A stretch of 53,355 nucleotides of DNA, taken from assembly GCA_035527715.1 (NCBI GenBank), contig DATKZY010000240.1, forward strand, positions 1 to 53,355, read 5' to 3'. This document shows positions 16,458 through 25,700 of this stretch, in pieces. The translations under genes and the position numbers were made by a program. Positions within the stretch are counted from its first letter, which is position 1. Each line of letters begins with the position of its first letter. The notes under the pieces are model-generated. The model did no database searches and was not told the DNA's origin. It saw nothing but the letters and a program-made list of their open reading frames with translations. This DNA is from DSUN01 sp035527715 (lineage in GTDB: Bacteria; Planctomycetota; PUPC01; DSUN01).

Positions 16458-17711
16458 CTATTTCGCGCCGATGCACCAGAGGAACTCGTTGTCGCGTACG
16501 AAGATGCGGCCGTTCGACACGGCGGGCGACGAGCCATTGCCCCAGCCGCCCAGGGTGCCGCCGCCGATGATCTCCAGGGTGGGGCCTGCTTTGAGGACGT
16601 GGCTCTGGCCCGTGCTGACGAAGTAGACCCGGCCGTCCGCCGTGGCGACGGGGCTGGCGAGCTTGGATACCTTTTCGAGCTTGTCGCTGAAGACCTCCTC
16701 GCCCGTGGCGAGCTTGCGGCAGACGACCTCGCCCTCCTTGCGCGCCTTGTAGATGCAGTCGCCGCAGATGACGGGCGACGAGTACTCGCCCGGGCTCTTG
16801 TCCACCCGCCACTTCGCGTGGGACTCCGCTACGTCGCCCTGGCCCGTGGGGTCCACGGCCATCGCCGGCTCGTTGCCCCCCTTGTCCACGTAGACGATGC
16901 CCGCGGCGGCGACGGGCGACTCGCCGAAGGCTCGGCTCTTGCACCACCAGATCGGCTCGCCCGTCGCGGGGTCGGCGCCCTGGAGGGAGTTCTCGCAGGC
17001 GGCGATCAGTTGGGTCTTGCCCTTCACGTCGAGCAGGAGCGGCGTGGTGTTGCAGGAGCCGGTCTTGGGCCGCTTCTGCTCCCACTTCACCTCGCCGGTC
17101 TTCTTGTCGAGGGCCTGGATGTAGCCCTGGCCGCGGCTCTGGTCTACCGACAGGATCACGGTGTCGCCGCAGAGGATGGGGCTTTGGCAGATGCCGGGGT
17201 TGAGCACGAAGGGGCCGGGCCGCTCGTGGCGCCACAGGAGCTTGCCATCGAAGTCCACGGCCGCGATGACGGCCGAGCCGAACCAGCAGTAGACCGTCTT
17301 GCCGTCGGTCACGGGCGTGGGCACGGCGTAGATGGCGTAGCCGGCCGGCTCCTTGCCCTGGGGAATCTGCGTGCGCCAAAGGAGCTTGCCGTCGCTTGCC
17401 TGGTAGCAGGCGAGGTGATGTTCGGGGACTTCTTTCTTCTCTTCCTGCTCGCGGTTCTGCTTAGCGGCGGTGGTGATGAACACGCGATCGCCCCACACGA
17501 TGGGGCTGGAGTGGCCCGTGGTGCCCTTGAGCGGCGCCTTCCACAGGATGCCCTCGCCCGTCTTGCCGTCCCACTTCAGCGGCAGGTCCTTCTCGTCGGT
17601 GGTGCCCATGCCGGTCGGCCCGCGCCACCCTGGCCAGTTGCCGGCAATGCCGTCCGCAAAGCAGAGCGCCACCAGGAGTAGCGTGGCCAGACTTGTTCGC
17701 CTCATTCTCAT
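16458..17711 (-). CDS. Secreted PQQ-like beta-propeller protein
   Basis: A 417-residue protein with a signal peptide (RTSLATLLLVALCFADGIAG) and about seven PQQ/BamB-type blades. Examples are NWPGWRGPTGMGTT, KLLWRTQIPQ, GKLLWRHERPGP, TGEVKWEQKRP and GEEVFSDKLE. Propellers of this planctomycete type are secreted; whether they bind PQQ is unknown and no catalytic dehydrogenase signature is visible. It is the last gene of a three-gene reverse operon. Its ATG overlaps the stop of the beta-helix gene (ATGA, 17708-17711), which fixes the start. Confidence 0.85.
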   Translation of the reverse strand: MRMRRTSLATLLLVALCFADGIAGNWPGWRGPTGMGTTDEKDLPLKWDGKTGEGILWKAPLKGTTGHSSPIVWGDRVFITTAAKQNREQEEKKEVPEHHLACYQASDGKLLWRTQIPQGKEPAGYAIYAVPTPVTDGKTVYCWFGSAVIAAVDFDGKLLWRHERPGPFVLNPGICQSPILCGDTVILSVDQSRGQGYIQALDKKTGEVKWEQKRPKTGSCNTTPLLLDVKGKTQLIAACENSLQGADPATGEPIWWCKSRAFGESPVAAAGIVYVDKGGNEPAMAVDPTGQGDVAESHAKWRVDKSPGEYSSPVICGDCIYKARKEGEVVCRKLATGEEVFSDKLEKVSKLASPVATADGRVYFVSTGQSHVLKAGPTLEIIGGGTLGGWGNGSSPAVSNGRIFVRDNEFLWCIGAK

Positions 17712-19621
17712 TTCCCTTCGAAGGCAGTGACGAGGGGGAAGGCGCCGGCATGACCGCGGCCGCCGGCATCGGCGTCTTTGACCGTGAGGTCGCGCGTCTC
17801 GCCCCCACGCGTTTCGCGAATCACGATGTCGAAGCCGCGGTCCTTCACGAACGACAGGCCGCCAATCGAGAAGCAGGCCGAGGCGTTCTCGACGACGAAC
17901 ATCGGCTGCTTGGGCTTGATGGGCGGCCACGACGAGTAGTTCTGGCCGCCGAGAAGCTCCGTCCGCCCGCCGTCGGTGGTCCGGATGACTGTGGCGCCGC
18001 CGTTCTCGGTCTTCAGTCCCAGAATCCACAGGTCGCCGCCCTCGTTTGTGATGCCGATGTCGTTGGTCTCGGGATTGATCTGCCGCATCCAGGCCTTCTG
18101 GCCCTTGCGGATGTGCCAGGGGGCCGAGCAGGAGTCTTCGACGAAGAGCTTGCCGGCACTCGCCGCGGCCACATAGGGCCGGGCGTCGCGCGACATCGAG
18201 CCGATATCGCGCATCACGAGCGTCTTCGGCGTCGCGTGCTCGACCCAGGCGAACTTGTTGCCCTTGGCCCACTCGACGACGGTGAAGCGCTCGACCACGA
18301 CGACGTCGCTCGTCACGTCCTCGATGCGGAACATCGGCTTGCCCGAGGTGCGGAAGGCGGCGGTGACGCACAGCGTGGTGTCCATACCGATGACGCGGCG
18401 GACGCTGCCCGTGACGCGCACGGTGTCGCCGACGCGGATGGAGCCTTCCTTGAGTCCGCCGGGGATACAGACGGTGGTCTTGCCCTCCCTGGCGGCTGTA
18501 TCGAAGGCGGCCTGGATTGCCTGCGTGTCGTCGTCCTTGGCCTTGAGCGCGGCGGGGTCCACGACCACCCATCTGTCGGGCGGGTCCCAAGGCACCTCGG
18601 GCGTTTCCTCGATGGGCAGACGCAGTGTGCGGCGAGGGCTCGGGAAGGCGCTGTGCGCCGACTTCGCTGGATGCGAGACGTACTCCTCGACCGCCTCCCC
18701 CTCGACGTCGGGGCTGCCCGTGCTCTTCACGAGCTTGCCGTAGCCGCTCTGCTTGACGTCGCGGAGGAGGAGCATTCCCTGGTTGACGATAGCGGCTTCG
18801 CCTGAGCCGCCGCCGAGGCTGGAATCGAGGAGGGTGATCATCCCGCCGCGGTCGGTCGTGACGATGGCTGGCACCTTGTTCGTGCTCTCGAGGCGGCGGA
18901 TCACGAGGGTGTGCCACTTGTTGCGGATGCCGGCGATCCGCTGGTTCTTGAGCGTGATGTTCTCGAAGGTCATGCTGAAGGGGCCGGGGAGGGCGTCAAT
19001 GCCGTAGTCGAAGCCCTCGAGCAGCACGTCCTTGATCAAGCCCGGCCCCGGCTCGGTGCGGGTGAGGTCGAGGGCCACGGCGCCCCGCCCCTCGGGGTCG
19101 CTCGAGCGGATGGTGACGTTTCGCAGGCAGCCCGTGTTGTTATTCATCCACTGGACGCCCACCGCCCCTGGATTACCCGCCCCGACGTCGAAGGTCATGT
19201 CGCGGATAGAGTTGTGGAAGGCCATGCCGGTGGCTCGGCCCTCGAACATCGTCAGCAGGTAGTTCTTGTTGCCGGGGTCCTCGAAGTCGAGGGCCTTGTC
19301 GGCGAGGCGGAGGACCGTCCCTTCGCGCGATTGCCCCTGGAGGACGAGTTGCTTGGCCTGCTCCAGGTCGCGGCCGAACGTGAGCTTCTTCGTGACGAGG
19401 TAGGTGCCGTTGGGGAAGTAGAGCACCCGCCACTTCCGCTTGTTCTCGTCAAGGGCCTTCTGGAGGGCGGCCCAGTCGTCGGTCTTGCCATCGCCCTTCG
19501 CGCCGTAGTGCGTCTTCATGTTCACCACGCCCGCGCTATCGGGGAAGAGGCGTTCCTCTGTCGCCCCTGCGGCGAACGTGGCGAAGGCAAGGAGAGCGAA
19601 AGGGCTTCGAGCGAGCATCAT
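17708..19621 (-). CDS. Secreted right-handed beta-helix protein with two pectate-lyase-superfamily repeats
   Basis: A 637-residue secreted protein (signal RSPFALLAFATFAAGA). The N-terminal half opens with VVNMKTHYGAKGDGKTDDWAALQKAL, the signature of the pectate-lyase superfamily domain of tailspike and glycanase proteins, and continues with WRVLYFPNGTYLVT. A second unit begins near residue 365 with DDDTQAIQAAFDTAAREGKTTVCIPGG. Such beta-helices bind or cleave polysaccharide; catalytic residues cannot be assigned by eye. The gene overlaps its upstream and downstream neighbours by four bases each, so the three proteins are probably made together. Confidence 0.8.
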   Translation of the reverse strand: MMLARSPFALLAFATFAAGATEERLFPDSAGVVNMKTHYGAKGDGKTDDWAALQKALDENKRKWRVLYFPNGTYLVTKKLTFGRDLEQAKQLVLQGQSREGTVLRLADKALDFEDPGNKNYLLTMFEGRATGMAFHNSIRDMTFDVGAGNPGAVGVQWMNNNTGCLRNVTIRSSDPEGRGAVALDLTRTEPGPGLIKDVLLEGFDYGIDALPGPFSMTFENITLKNQRIAGIRNKWHTLVIRRLESTNKVPAIVTTDRGGMITLLDSSLGGGSGEAAIVNQGMLLLRDVKQSGYGKLVKSTGSPDVEGEAVEEYVSHPAKSAHSAFPSPRRTLRLPIEETPEVPWDPPDRWVVVDPAALKAKDDDTQAIQAAFDTAAREGKTTVCIPGGLKEGSIRVGDTVRVTGSVRRVIGMDTTLCVTAAFRTSGKPMFRIEDVTSDVVVVERFTVVEWAKGNKFAWVEHATPKTLVMRDIGSMSRDARPYVAAASAGKLFVEDSCSAPWHIRKGQKAWMRQINPETNDIGITNEGGDLWILGLKTENGGATVIRTTDGGRTELLGGQNYSSWPPIKPKQPMFVVENASACFSIGGLSFVKDRGFDIVIRETRGGETRDLTVKDADAGGRGHAGAFPLVTAFEGK

Positions 19622-20508
19622 TTCAGCGTCACCCCCACGGTCACGAGGCTGTTGAAGCGGTCCACAGGCTCCTTCGCGGCCCAGGCGATGGCGCGGAAGA
19701 GGAGGACGCGGGCGAGCGGGTCGTTGAAGGTCCAGTTGTAGTGGCCGAGGATGTTCACGTGGACTCGGCCCTTGCCAGTCTCGACGTTCCAGAGGAGCGG
19801 GATGGGCTTTGGCTCACCCTTTTCCTCGCCGGTGGCGAGGAGCTGGATGCGGGCGGCGTCGCCCTTGAGATTCCAGTAGGTCTCGTCGTCGAAGTGCAAC
19901 TTGGTGCCCGCGAAGCCGCGGACGATCGGGTGGTCGCACTTGGCATCGAAGGCGAGGTCAACCGCGCCGTGGCGGTACTTCGAGCCGCCGGCCCAGCAGA
20001 GGCCGATGCGCTCGGCCACGGCGTCGTGATTGCCCGCGCCGTCCACCGCGAAGTGCAGCACGACCAGGCCGCCGCCGCGGGCGAAGTACGCCTCGAAATC
20101 TGCGTTCAGCTCCTTCGGCCAGGCCGTGTGTTTGAAGAGCACCATCACGTCGGCCGACTGGAAGTCCTCCGCCGACGGCTTCTCCCAGGCGGTCGTGACC
20201 TTGGTCTTCTCGGCCAGTGCGAGCAGCTTGGCCCAGGCCTTCTGCCAGCCGGGGTAGTCGTGCTCGCCCTGCCCATGGTCCTTCTTGCCGGCGACGAGGA
20301 CGACGTGGATGGGCCGCGTCTCGGCCTTCGCATCGGTTCCCTTGAGCGCGGCCTCGACCTCGGCCTGCGCCCTGGGCGGCGGGACCTGCTTCGCGAGGCC
20401 CTCCGGCACGGGGACCAGGACGTCTTCCCCGGCCTCGGCGGCAAGGGCGCAGCCCAATGGCCACGCGAGAGCCAGGGCGAGAGCAACGCAACCGAGAAGC
20501 GAGGACAT
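19618..20508 (-). CDS. Secreted ThuA-like protein, first gene of the operon
   Basis: A 296-residue protein with signal peptide LLGCVALALALAWPLGCALA; the internal Cys could alternatively be a lipobox, though placement is poor. The ThuA core is visible: IHVVLVAGKKDHGQGEHDYP, SADVMVLFKH, YFARGGGLVVLHFAVDG and RVHVNILGHYNWTFNDPLAR. It differs from the ThuA protein at 15426. The ATG at 20508 follows GGAGAGGG. The product is likely exported with the beta-helix and PQQ proteins; the substrate is unknown. Confidence 0.82.
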   Translation of the reverse strand: MSSLLGCVALALALAWPLGCALAAEAGEDVLVPVPEGLAKQVPPPRAQAEVEAALKGTDAKAETRPIHVVLVAGKKDHGQGEHDYPGWQKAWAKLLALAEKTKVTTAWEKPSAEDFQSADVMVLFKHTAWPKELNADFEAYFARGGGLVVLHFAVDGAGNHDAVAERIGLCWAGGSKYRHGAVDLAFDAKCDHPIVRGFAGTKLHFDDETYWNLKGDAARIQLLATGEEKGEPKPIPLLWNVETGKGRVHVNILGHYNWTFNDPLARVLLFRAIAWAAKEPVDRFNSLVTVGVTLK

Positions 20509-20556
20509 AGACCCTCTCCTACTGTGCCGGGGGCGACCAGCTTCCTCCTGCCTCAC

Positions 20557-20584
20557 ACGATACGGAAAACAGCGAATCTTTCAA
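20557..20584 (-). promoter_or_regulatory. Candidate promoter of the ThuA/beta-helix/PQQ operon
   Basis: On the reverse strand TTGAAA (20579-20584), a 16-base spacer and TATCGT (20557-20562) lie about 50 bases before the ATG at 20508. The -10 match is only moderate. Confidence 0.35.
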
Positions 20585-20637
20585 GGGCTTTATTCGGGCG
20601 GGCGGCGGGGACAGTTCAAGAGTCTCTGAAGATGGGG

Positions 20638-20674
20638 CTGGGAAGGGACTTCCTGCCAGAAAGTCCCTTCCCAG
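20638..20674 (-). terminator. Hairpin just after the HNH gene
   Basis: Perfect 14-base arms CTGGGAAGGGACTT (20638-20651) and AAGTCCCTTCCCAG (20661-20674) with a 9-base loop lie eight bases past the stop of the reverse-strand HNH gene. There is no U-tract, so it may be a weak terminator or a 3'-end stabiliser. Confidence 0.5.
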
Positions 20675-20681
20675 TTCAGCC

Positions 20682-21317
20682 CTACTTCAGCTCGACGCTC
20701 CAGTATGCTTCGTCCACGAAGTGGCGCCAGGAGCGGTAGCGTCGGTCGCGGAGGGTGAGGCGGATGAGGGGCGAGCGCCGCGGCTTGAAGGGGCGGCGGA
20801 TGAGCCTCAGCCCCGCCTCCTCGGGCACGCGGCCGCCCTTGCGGGCGTTGCAGGCCACGCAGCAGCACACCAGGTTGTCCCACGTCGAGGCGCCCCCGCG
20901 GGCGCGCGGCACCACGTGGTCGAGCGTCAGCTCCGAGGTCGGGAACCGCTTGCCGCAGTACTGGCACCGGCTCTCGTCGCGCGCGTAGATGTTGCGGCGG
21001 TTGAACTTCACCGCGCGCTCGGGCAGCCGGTCGTAGACCAGCAGGCGGATGATGCGCGGCACCAGGATCTCCAGCCGCACGGTGCGCACGTAGTCGAGGT
21101 CGTCGGCGGCGGGGAACTGGCTGCGGAGCGCCGAGAGCTCGCACCAGCTCTCGAGGTCGTGGGTCTCGAACTTGTCGTCCTCGAGACAGACCACCTCCGC
21201 CACGTCGCGGCACAGCAGCGAGAACGCCCGCCGCGCGTTCACCACGTGGATCGGCAGATAGAGCTTATTCAGCACCAGCACGCTGGAATCCAGCGCGCTG
21301 GCCACGGCAGCACACAT
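20682..21317 (-). CDS. HNH endonuclease family protein
   Basis: A 211-residue protein of the HNH family that cyanobacteria and planctomycetes carry as a conserved single gene. The N-terminus has VLVLNKLYLPIHVVNARRAF. The HNH core is CQYCGKRFPTSELTLDHVVP, then GGASTWDNLVCCCVACNARKG, with two zinc-binding CxxC pairs and catalytic His in DH and N. The end GRVPEEAGLRLIRRPFKPR fits the family. Its cellular function is not known. AGGAAAGG precedes the ATG and a good promoter lies upstream. It is divergent from the PIG-L gene. Confidence 0.85.
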   Translation of the reverse strand: MCAAVASALDSSVLVLNKLYLPIHVVNARRAFSLLCRDVAEVVCLEDDKFETHDLESWCELSALRSQFPAADDLDYVRTVRLEILVPRIIRLLVYDRLPERAVKFNRRNIYARDESRCQYCGKRFPTSELTLDHVVPRARGGASTWDNLVCCCVACNARKGGRVPEEAGLRLIRRPFKPRRSPLIRLTLRDRRYRSWRHFVDEAYWSVELK

Positions 21318-21345
21318 GACCTTTCCTCGCCATCAGGTTTGTGGT

Positions 21346-21374
21346 ATTCTAGCAAATCGGAACTGGGATTACAA
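21346..21374 (-). promoter_or_regulatory. Promoter of the HNH gene
   Basis: On the reverse strand TTGTAA (21369-21374), a 17-base spacer and TAGAAT (21346-21351) lie 29 bases before the ATG at 21317. Confidence 0.5.
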
Positions 21375-21408
21375 GCCCCCGGAGCCCCCGGCACAACGGA
21401 GACCTGCG

Positions 21409-22179
21409 ATGGAAGACAACGGTAGGGTTCTGGCCATCGGCGCGCACCCCGACGACGTGGAGTTCAAGGCCGCCGGCACCCTCTCGCTCCTCCGCAAGAA
21501 CGGCTACGAGATCACCATCGTCACCGTGGCCAACGGCGACTGCGGCTCGACCGAGCACTCGGCCGTCGAGATCGCCCGCATCCGCAAGGGCGAGGCCACC
21601 GAGAGCGCCGCCCTGCTCCAGGGGCGCTACTTCGGCCTCGACGCCGGCGACCTCGCCATCTCGTTCGACATGGAGACCCGCCGCAAAGTCACCAACGCCA
21701 TCCGCGAGGTGGACCCCTTCCTCGTCTTTACCCATCCGCACGAGGACTACATGGCCGACCACGAGGTCACCAGCCGCCTCGTCCGCGACGCCTGTTTCGG
21801 CGCGCCCATCCCCAACTACGGCGGCTACGGCAACCTGCCCCACACCAGCGGCATCCCCACCCTCTACTACTGGGACGCGATGGAAGGCATTGACTACCTC
21901 GGCCGTCCCCAGCCCGTGCATTTCTACGTGGACGTGACCTCCGAGATGGACGTGAAGCGCCAGATGCTCGCCTGCCATCGCAGCCAGAGCGAGTGGCTGA
22001 TGCGGCAGCATGGGCTTGACCACTACGTCAACTCGATGGAACACTGGGGCGAGGAGCGGGGCAAGGAGGCCGGCTTCCAGTACGCCGAAGGCTTCTGCCA
22101 GCACCGCGGCCATGCGTATCCGAAGGACAACGTGCTGGCGAAGCTGCTGGGCGAGGACAAGGTGAAAGCCGTAAGATGA
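21409..22179 (+). CDS. PIG-L (LmbE-like) family deacetylase
   Basis: A 256-residue zinc-dependent N-deacetylase of the GlcNAc-PI de-N-acetylase family. The metal and catalytic motif AIGAHPDDVEF is at 9-19, and the second motif is FTHPHEDYMADHEVTS near 105-120, with the metal His in ADHE. GDCGSTEHS and RKGEATESAALLQG are also typical. Family members release acetate from N-acetylglucosaminyl compounds such as thiol precursors or glycan intermediates; the substrate is open. The ATG at 21409 follows CGGAGA. The stop is two bases before the heptad-repeat element at 22181. Confidence 0.85.
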   Translation: MEDNGRVLAIGAHPDDVEFKAAGTLSLLRKNGYEITIVTVANGDCGSTEHSAVEIARIRKGEATESAALLQGRYFGLDAGDLAISFDMETRRKVTNAIREVDPFLVFTHPHEDYMADHEVTSRLVRDACFGAPIPNYGGYGNLPHTSGIPTLYYWDAMEGIDYLGRPQPVHFYVDVTSEMDVKRQMLACHRSQSEWLMRQHGLDHYVNSMEHWGEERGKEAGFQYAEGFCQHRGHAYPKDNVLAKLLGEDKVKAVR

Positions 22180-22180
22180 A

Positions 22181-22777
22181 CCGGTTTTCGGTTGTCGGTT
22201 TTCGGTTATCGGGTACGAACGAGGAGAGGAGAGGAGAGGAGAGGAAGATGGCAGAGGTGAGGTCATTCCGGGACTTGAGGGTGTACCAGGAGCTCAAGCG
22301 GCTGCATCTGGAGGTGCACAGGCTGAGCCTGACGTTCCCGAAGTTCGAGATGTATGAGCTTGGCTCGCAGGTGCGACGGTCATCCAACTCAGCACCGGCG
22401 CTCGTTGCAGAAGGCTGGGGAAGCCGCCACACCAACGTCTACATCGAAGCGATCACCCGGGCGCTGGGCGAGGTGCGCGAAACCCAGCACCACCTCGACA
22501 CGGCGCACGACAAGGGCTACATGCCCGCCGAGCAATACAAGCATCTGGACGATGGCTATGACCATTGCGGTCGCATGCTTGAGCGGTTTCATCAGTCCCT
22601 CAGCGAGTGGCGTGGCAGCATTCGCACCCCCTCCAACACCGTCGGCGAGGACCAAGCCCCCTACGGCCGGCAAGTCCTTGATTGGGGAAGCGCAGTGCAA
22701 ATCACCCTCCGCGTCATGTCCGAGTTCTCTTGATCTTCCGTCCGTACCCGAAAACCGAAAACCGATAACCGACAACC
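22181..22777. mobile_element. Four-helix-bundle gene bounded by inverted heptad repeats
   Basis: The left end (22181-22217) is a tract of seven-base units GTTTTCG, GTTGTCG, GTTTTCG, GTTATCG ending in GGTACG. The right end (22743-22777) is its reverse complement in kind, CGTACCCG followed by AAAACCG, AAAACCG, ATAACCG. The element contains a single gene and fits between two convergent genes, starting two bases after one stop and ending four bases before the other. No transposase is present. A solo end of the same type lies at 48434-48468. Confidence 0.65.
22248..22733 (+). CDS. Four-helix-bundle protein (23S rRNA intervening-sequence protein family)
   Basis: A 161-residue protein beginning MAEVRSFRDLRVYQELKRLH, the typical opening of the four-helix-bundle family first seen in 23S rRNA intervening sequences and related to the Avd accessory proteins of diversity-generating retroelements. 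SQVRRSSNSAPALVAEGWG and YIEAITRALGEVRETQHHLD are standard family motifs. The start at 22248 sits after a run of GAGGA repeats that provides the ribosome site. An upstream in-frame ATG at 22176 is rejected because the extra 24 residues translate the heptad repeat. It is not in an rRNA gene here. Function is unknown; it may bind nucleic acid. Confidence 0.82.
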   Translation: MAEVRSFRDLRVYQELKRLHLEVHRLSLTFPKFEMYELGSQVRRSSNSAPALVAEGWGSRHTNVYIEAITRALGEVRETQHHLDTAHDKGYMPAEQYKHLDDGYDHCGRMLERFHQSLSEWRGSIRTPSNTVGEDQAPYGRQVLDWGSAVQITLRVMSEFS

Positions 22778-22781
22778 CTCC

Positions 22782-25700
22782 TCACTTCACGCCCCACTCC
22801 GTCTCGAACTCATACCAGCGCCCCTCATCCATTCCAGAGCCTTTGCCATCCAGCAGTGTGATGAAGAACTGGCGACCGTGGACGAAGACGTTGCAGCTCA
22901 TGCCCTCGGGCGTCTTCAGGCCGCTGAGGCCGAACAGCGCCTTGCCGTCCTCAAGGAACTCGATGCGCTCGGGGGCCGGGCCGCCGCCGGTCTGGCCCCG
23001 CCGCGCGCCCCCCTCCCCCACCGCGTCCTCGGCGAGGGGCTTGCCGTCGCGGGAGAAACGGAAGCGGTCGGCGTCGGGCAATAGCATGATGGCCGCGAGG
23101 AAGGCCGTCTTGTCCTTGAAGCCCTTCTCGGAGCGGAAGGCCCATTTCTGCTTGAACGCCGGCTTGTCGGTGAAGACGTATTCGGTGCGATACCAGAGGG
23201 GCGGACGCCTCAGCTCGAACCGCCCGAAGCCGCGGAGCTGTCCCTCGAAGCTCAGGTGGAGGCCGTCGTCGGCCTTCCAGATGCGGATGCCCGATTCCAC
23301 GTCGTTGCTCGCCGAGATCCGCGGCGTCGTCCGCAGCGCGAAGAACTCCTGGTCGCCATACAGATCGAGCTCCTTCGCCACCACCTTACGGTCCTCGATC
23401 TCCCCCGGCCCCCCACAACGGCCAAGAAGCAAATCCCGGATGACCCCGCCCTGACGACGCAGCACGCATGCGAAGTGCATGTTGGAGACAATGTAGTCCG
23501 GTCCCACAACTCGAAGCACTGGGCCGTACAGCGGCGGAACCGGCTGCGGCGGCCTGGGAAAGAACCGGTCAAACTTCCAGGCCTTGTGGGGTATCCCGCC
23601 AAGCCCAACGAGTTGTGGCCCGTCCTTTGCCTCCACCAGTCGGGCGCTGGGGGTATCGGCAGGCTCGAACTCAAAGTGGAGCCACTGATCTGAGGAATTC
23701 CGGGCCGTTGCCCGGATGCCAATGATGGGATGCGGCGGAAGGGTCGCGTTCGACCACAGTGTCCCGGGACTCGGAGGCCTCCAGTAGATAGACGAAGAAG
23801 CAGGAGAACTCGTAGGTGGGTGCCGTACTATGGACTCGTCCCGAAGGCTGCCTTCAATTGTGTCAATGACCCATTCCCTGGTACCGCGCAGCTCAATGCT
23901 CTCAGCCTTGCCCTCTCGTTCTGAGATGTACACCGGGGGCTCAGTGTTTACTGGACCTCCCTCACGCGGCAACGCGATGTAAGCGAGGGGAGCCAGGCAT
24001 GGGCTGTACCCAAAGGGCTGGCCCAGCTCCGACACCCTGCCGGCACACCATAGGCCCGGCCCTGCGCTAAGGCGGCTCAGGTTTATGGCGGGCATGGAGC
24101 GCTTGTCCCCTAGTTTCCGCACCCAGGACAAGACGCCTGGCTCTCGGCTCTCGACGGCACGATAGAAGGCTGCACCTCGAGAAAGCTCAGGGCGCTTCGC
24201 GCGAGTTTCGTTTATCTCGCGCAGGACGAAGGAGTGGCCGATTTCCATGCCTTGATAGATGAGCGGCACGCCATCTATCCAGGCAGTGAGGGCGTAGAGG
24301 GCACGCAGGCCCTCGACGCCATACCAGCCCTGGGCGCGCAGGCTGTCGTGGCTCTCGATGTGCCGCAGGAAGATGGTGCCGCGGGGGTTGATGTATTTCT
24401 GCTCCTCGAGGTATTCCTGGAGCAACGGGACGTATTCGGCGGCGGGCATTTTGCGCCACTGGTGCAGGACGTTGAATGCGAGGCCGAAGTCGTACTGGAA
24501 GTCGCTCACGGCGGCGTGGCGAGGACTCTCGACCTCGGCCAGCACCGCGCCGTCCTTGGGCTTGAGCTTCTTGACCTCCTCGCGGATGCGCCTGACCATC
24601 TCCAGGCCGCCCTTGAGGCCGGCGTGGCTGGCGCGGGCGTAGGGGACGTTCGGGTCCCAGTTGTACTCCTTGCTGCCGTAGCAGGCGTCAATGCGATAGC
24701 CGTCCACGTCGTATTCGCGGACGTAGTGGGCGGCGACCTTGGCGATGTAGTCCTGCCAGTCGGGGCGGGCGAAGTCGTTCAGCCAGTAGGTGAGCGTCGA
24801 GCCGTCCTCGCGGCGGAGCATGAACTCGGGGTGCTGCTGGTTGTGGACGGCCTGCGGGGCGCCGCCGTGGGGGACGAGGTCGAGCAGCACCTTGAGTCCC
24901 AATTCGTGGGCGCGCTTCACGAGTGTACGAAACTCGTCGGCGGTGCCGAGGCCGTCCTGGAAGCGATAGTAGTCGAGCGGCCAGTAGGGGCTCTTGTATT
25001 CGACGGGCATGATCCAGATGGCGGTGACGCCGAGCTTGGGCAGCGTGGGCAACAGGGTTTCGGTCGCGGCCTTGAAGCCGCCGAGATCGGTGAAGTTGCT
25101 GCCAATCGTGCCGCCGGGATGGAACGAGTAAAGGACCGCGCCGCGAACCCAGTCGGGCACGTCGGCGGGCACTTTCACCCCGACGCTGTCAAACCAGTCC
25201 CAGAGCTTCGGCAGCGCATCCCAGTAGGCGGCGTCCACGACCTGCATGGTCACGAAGCCGATCTGCTGGGGCTGGCCGGGCTTGAGATAGCCCGCCGCGC
25301 CGATGCCTTGAACGACGTCAAACTGCTTCTCCCCTTCCTCGACGCGGACGTGGGGCGAATCGTCGGAGCAGGCGGCCCAGAGGAGGGTGCGATTCGGCGT
25401 GAGTTGCGTCAGGAGCGGGGCGATGCTCAGGCCGCTGCTGTGCTGGACGCCTGGCTTCATCGCGGCGAAGGGATAGCTCCTGGGCGGCCAGTGCCTGGGG
25501 AAGCGGTAGAAGCCGTCGGGCGTGGCCTTGAGGCCGGGTGTGCGGAATGTGAACGCGCGCAGCTTCACCGTCTCCTTGCCGCGATTCGTCAGCGTGGCCG
25601 AGCGGTCCACGCGGGGGAGGTCGGCGTGGAGCTTGTAGCGCTCGATGATTTCGTAGTCGCCGACGGTGATAGTCAGTTCGAGTGTGTCGGGCGCGGGCTG

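Noticed and set aside
22176..22247. Upstream start for the four-helix-bundle gene
   Set aside because: The added residues only translate the heptad repeat, whereas the ATG at 22248 has a purine-rich ribosome site and a family-typical start.
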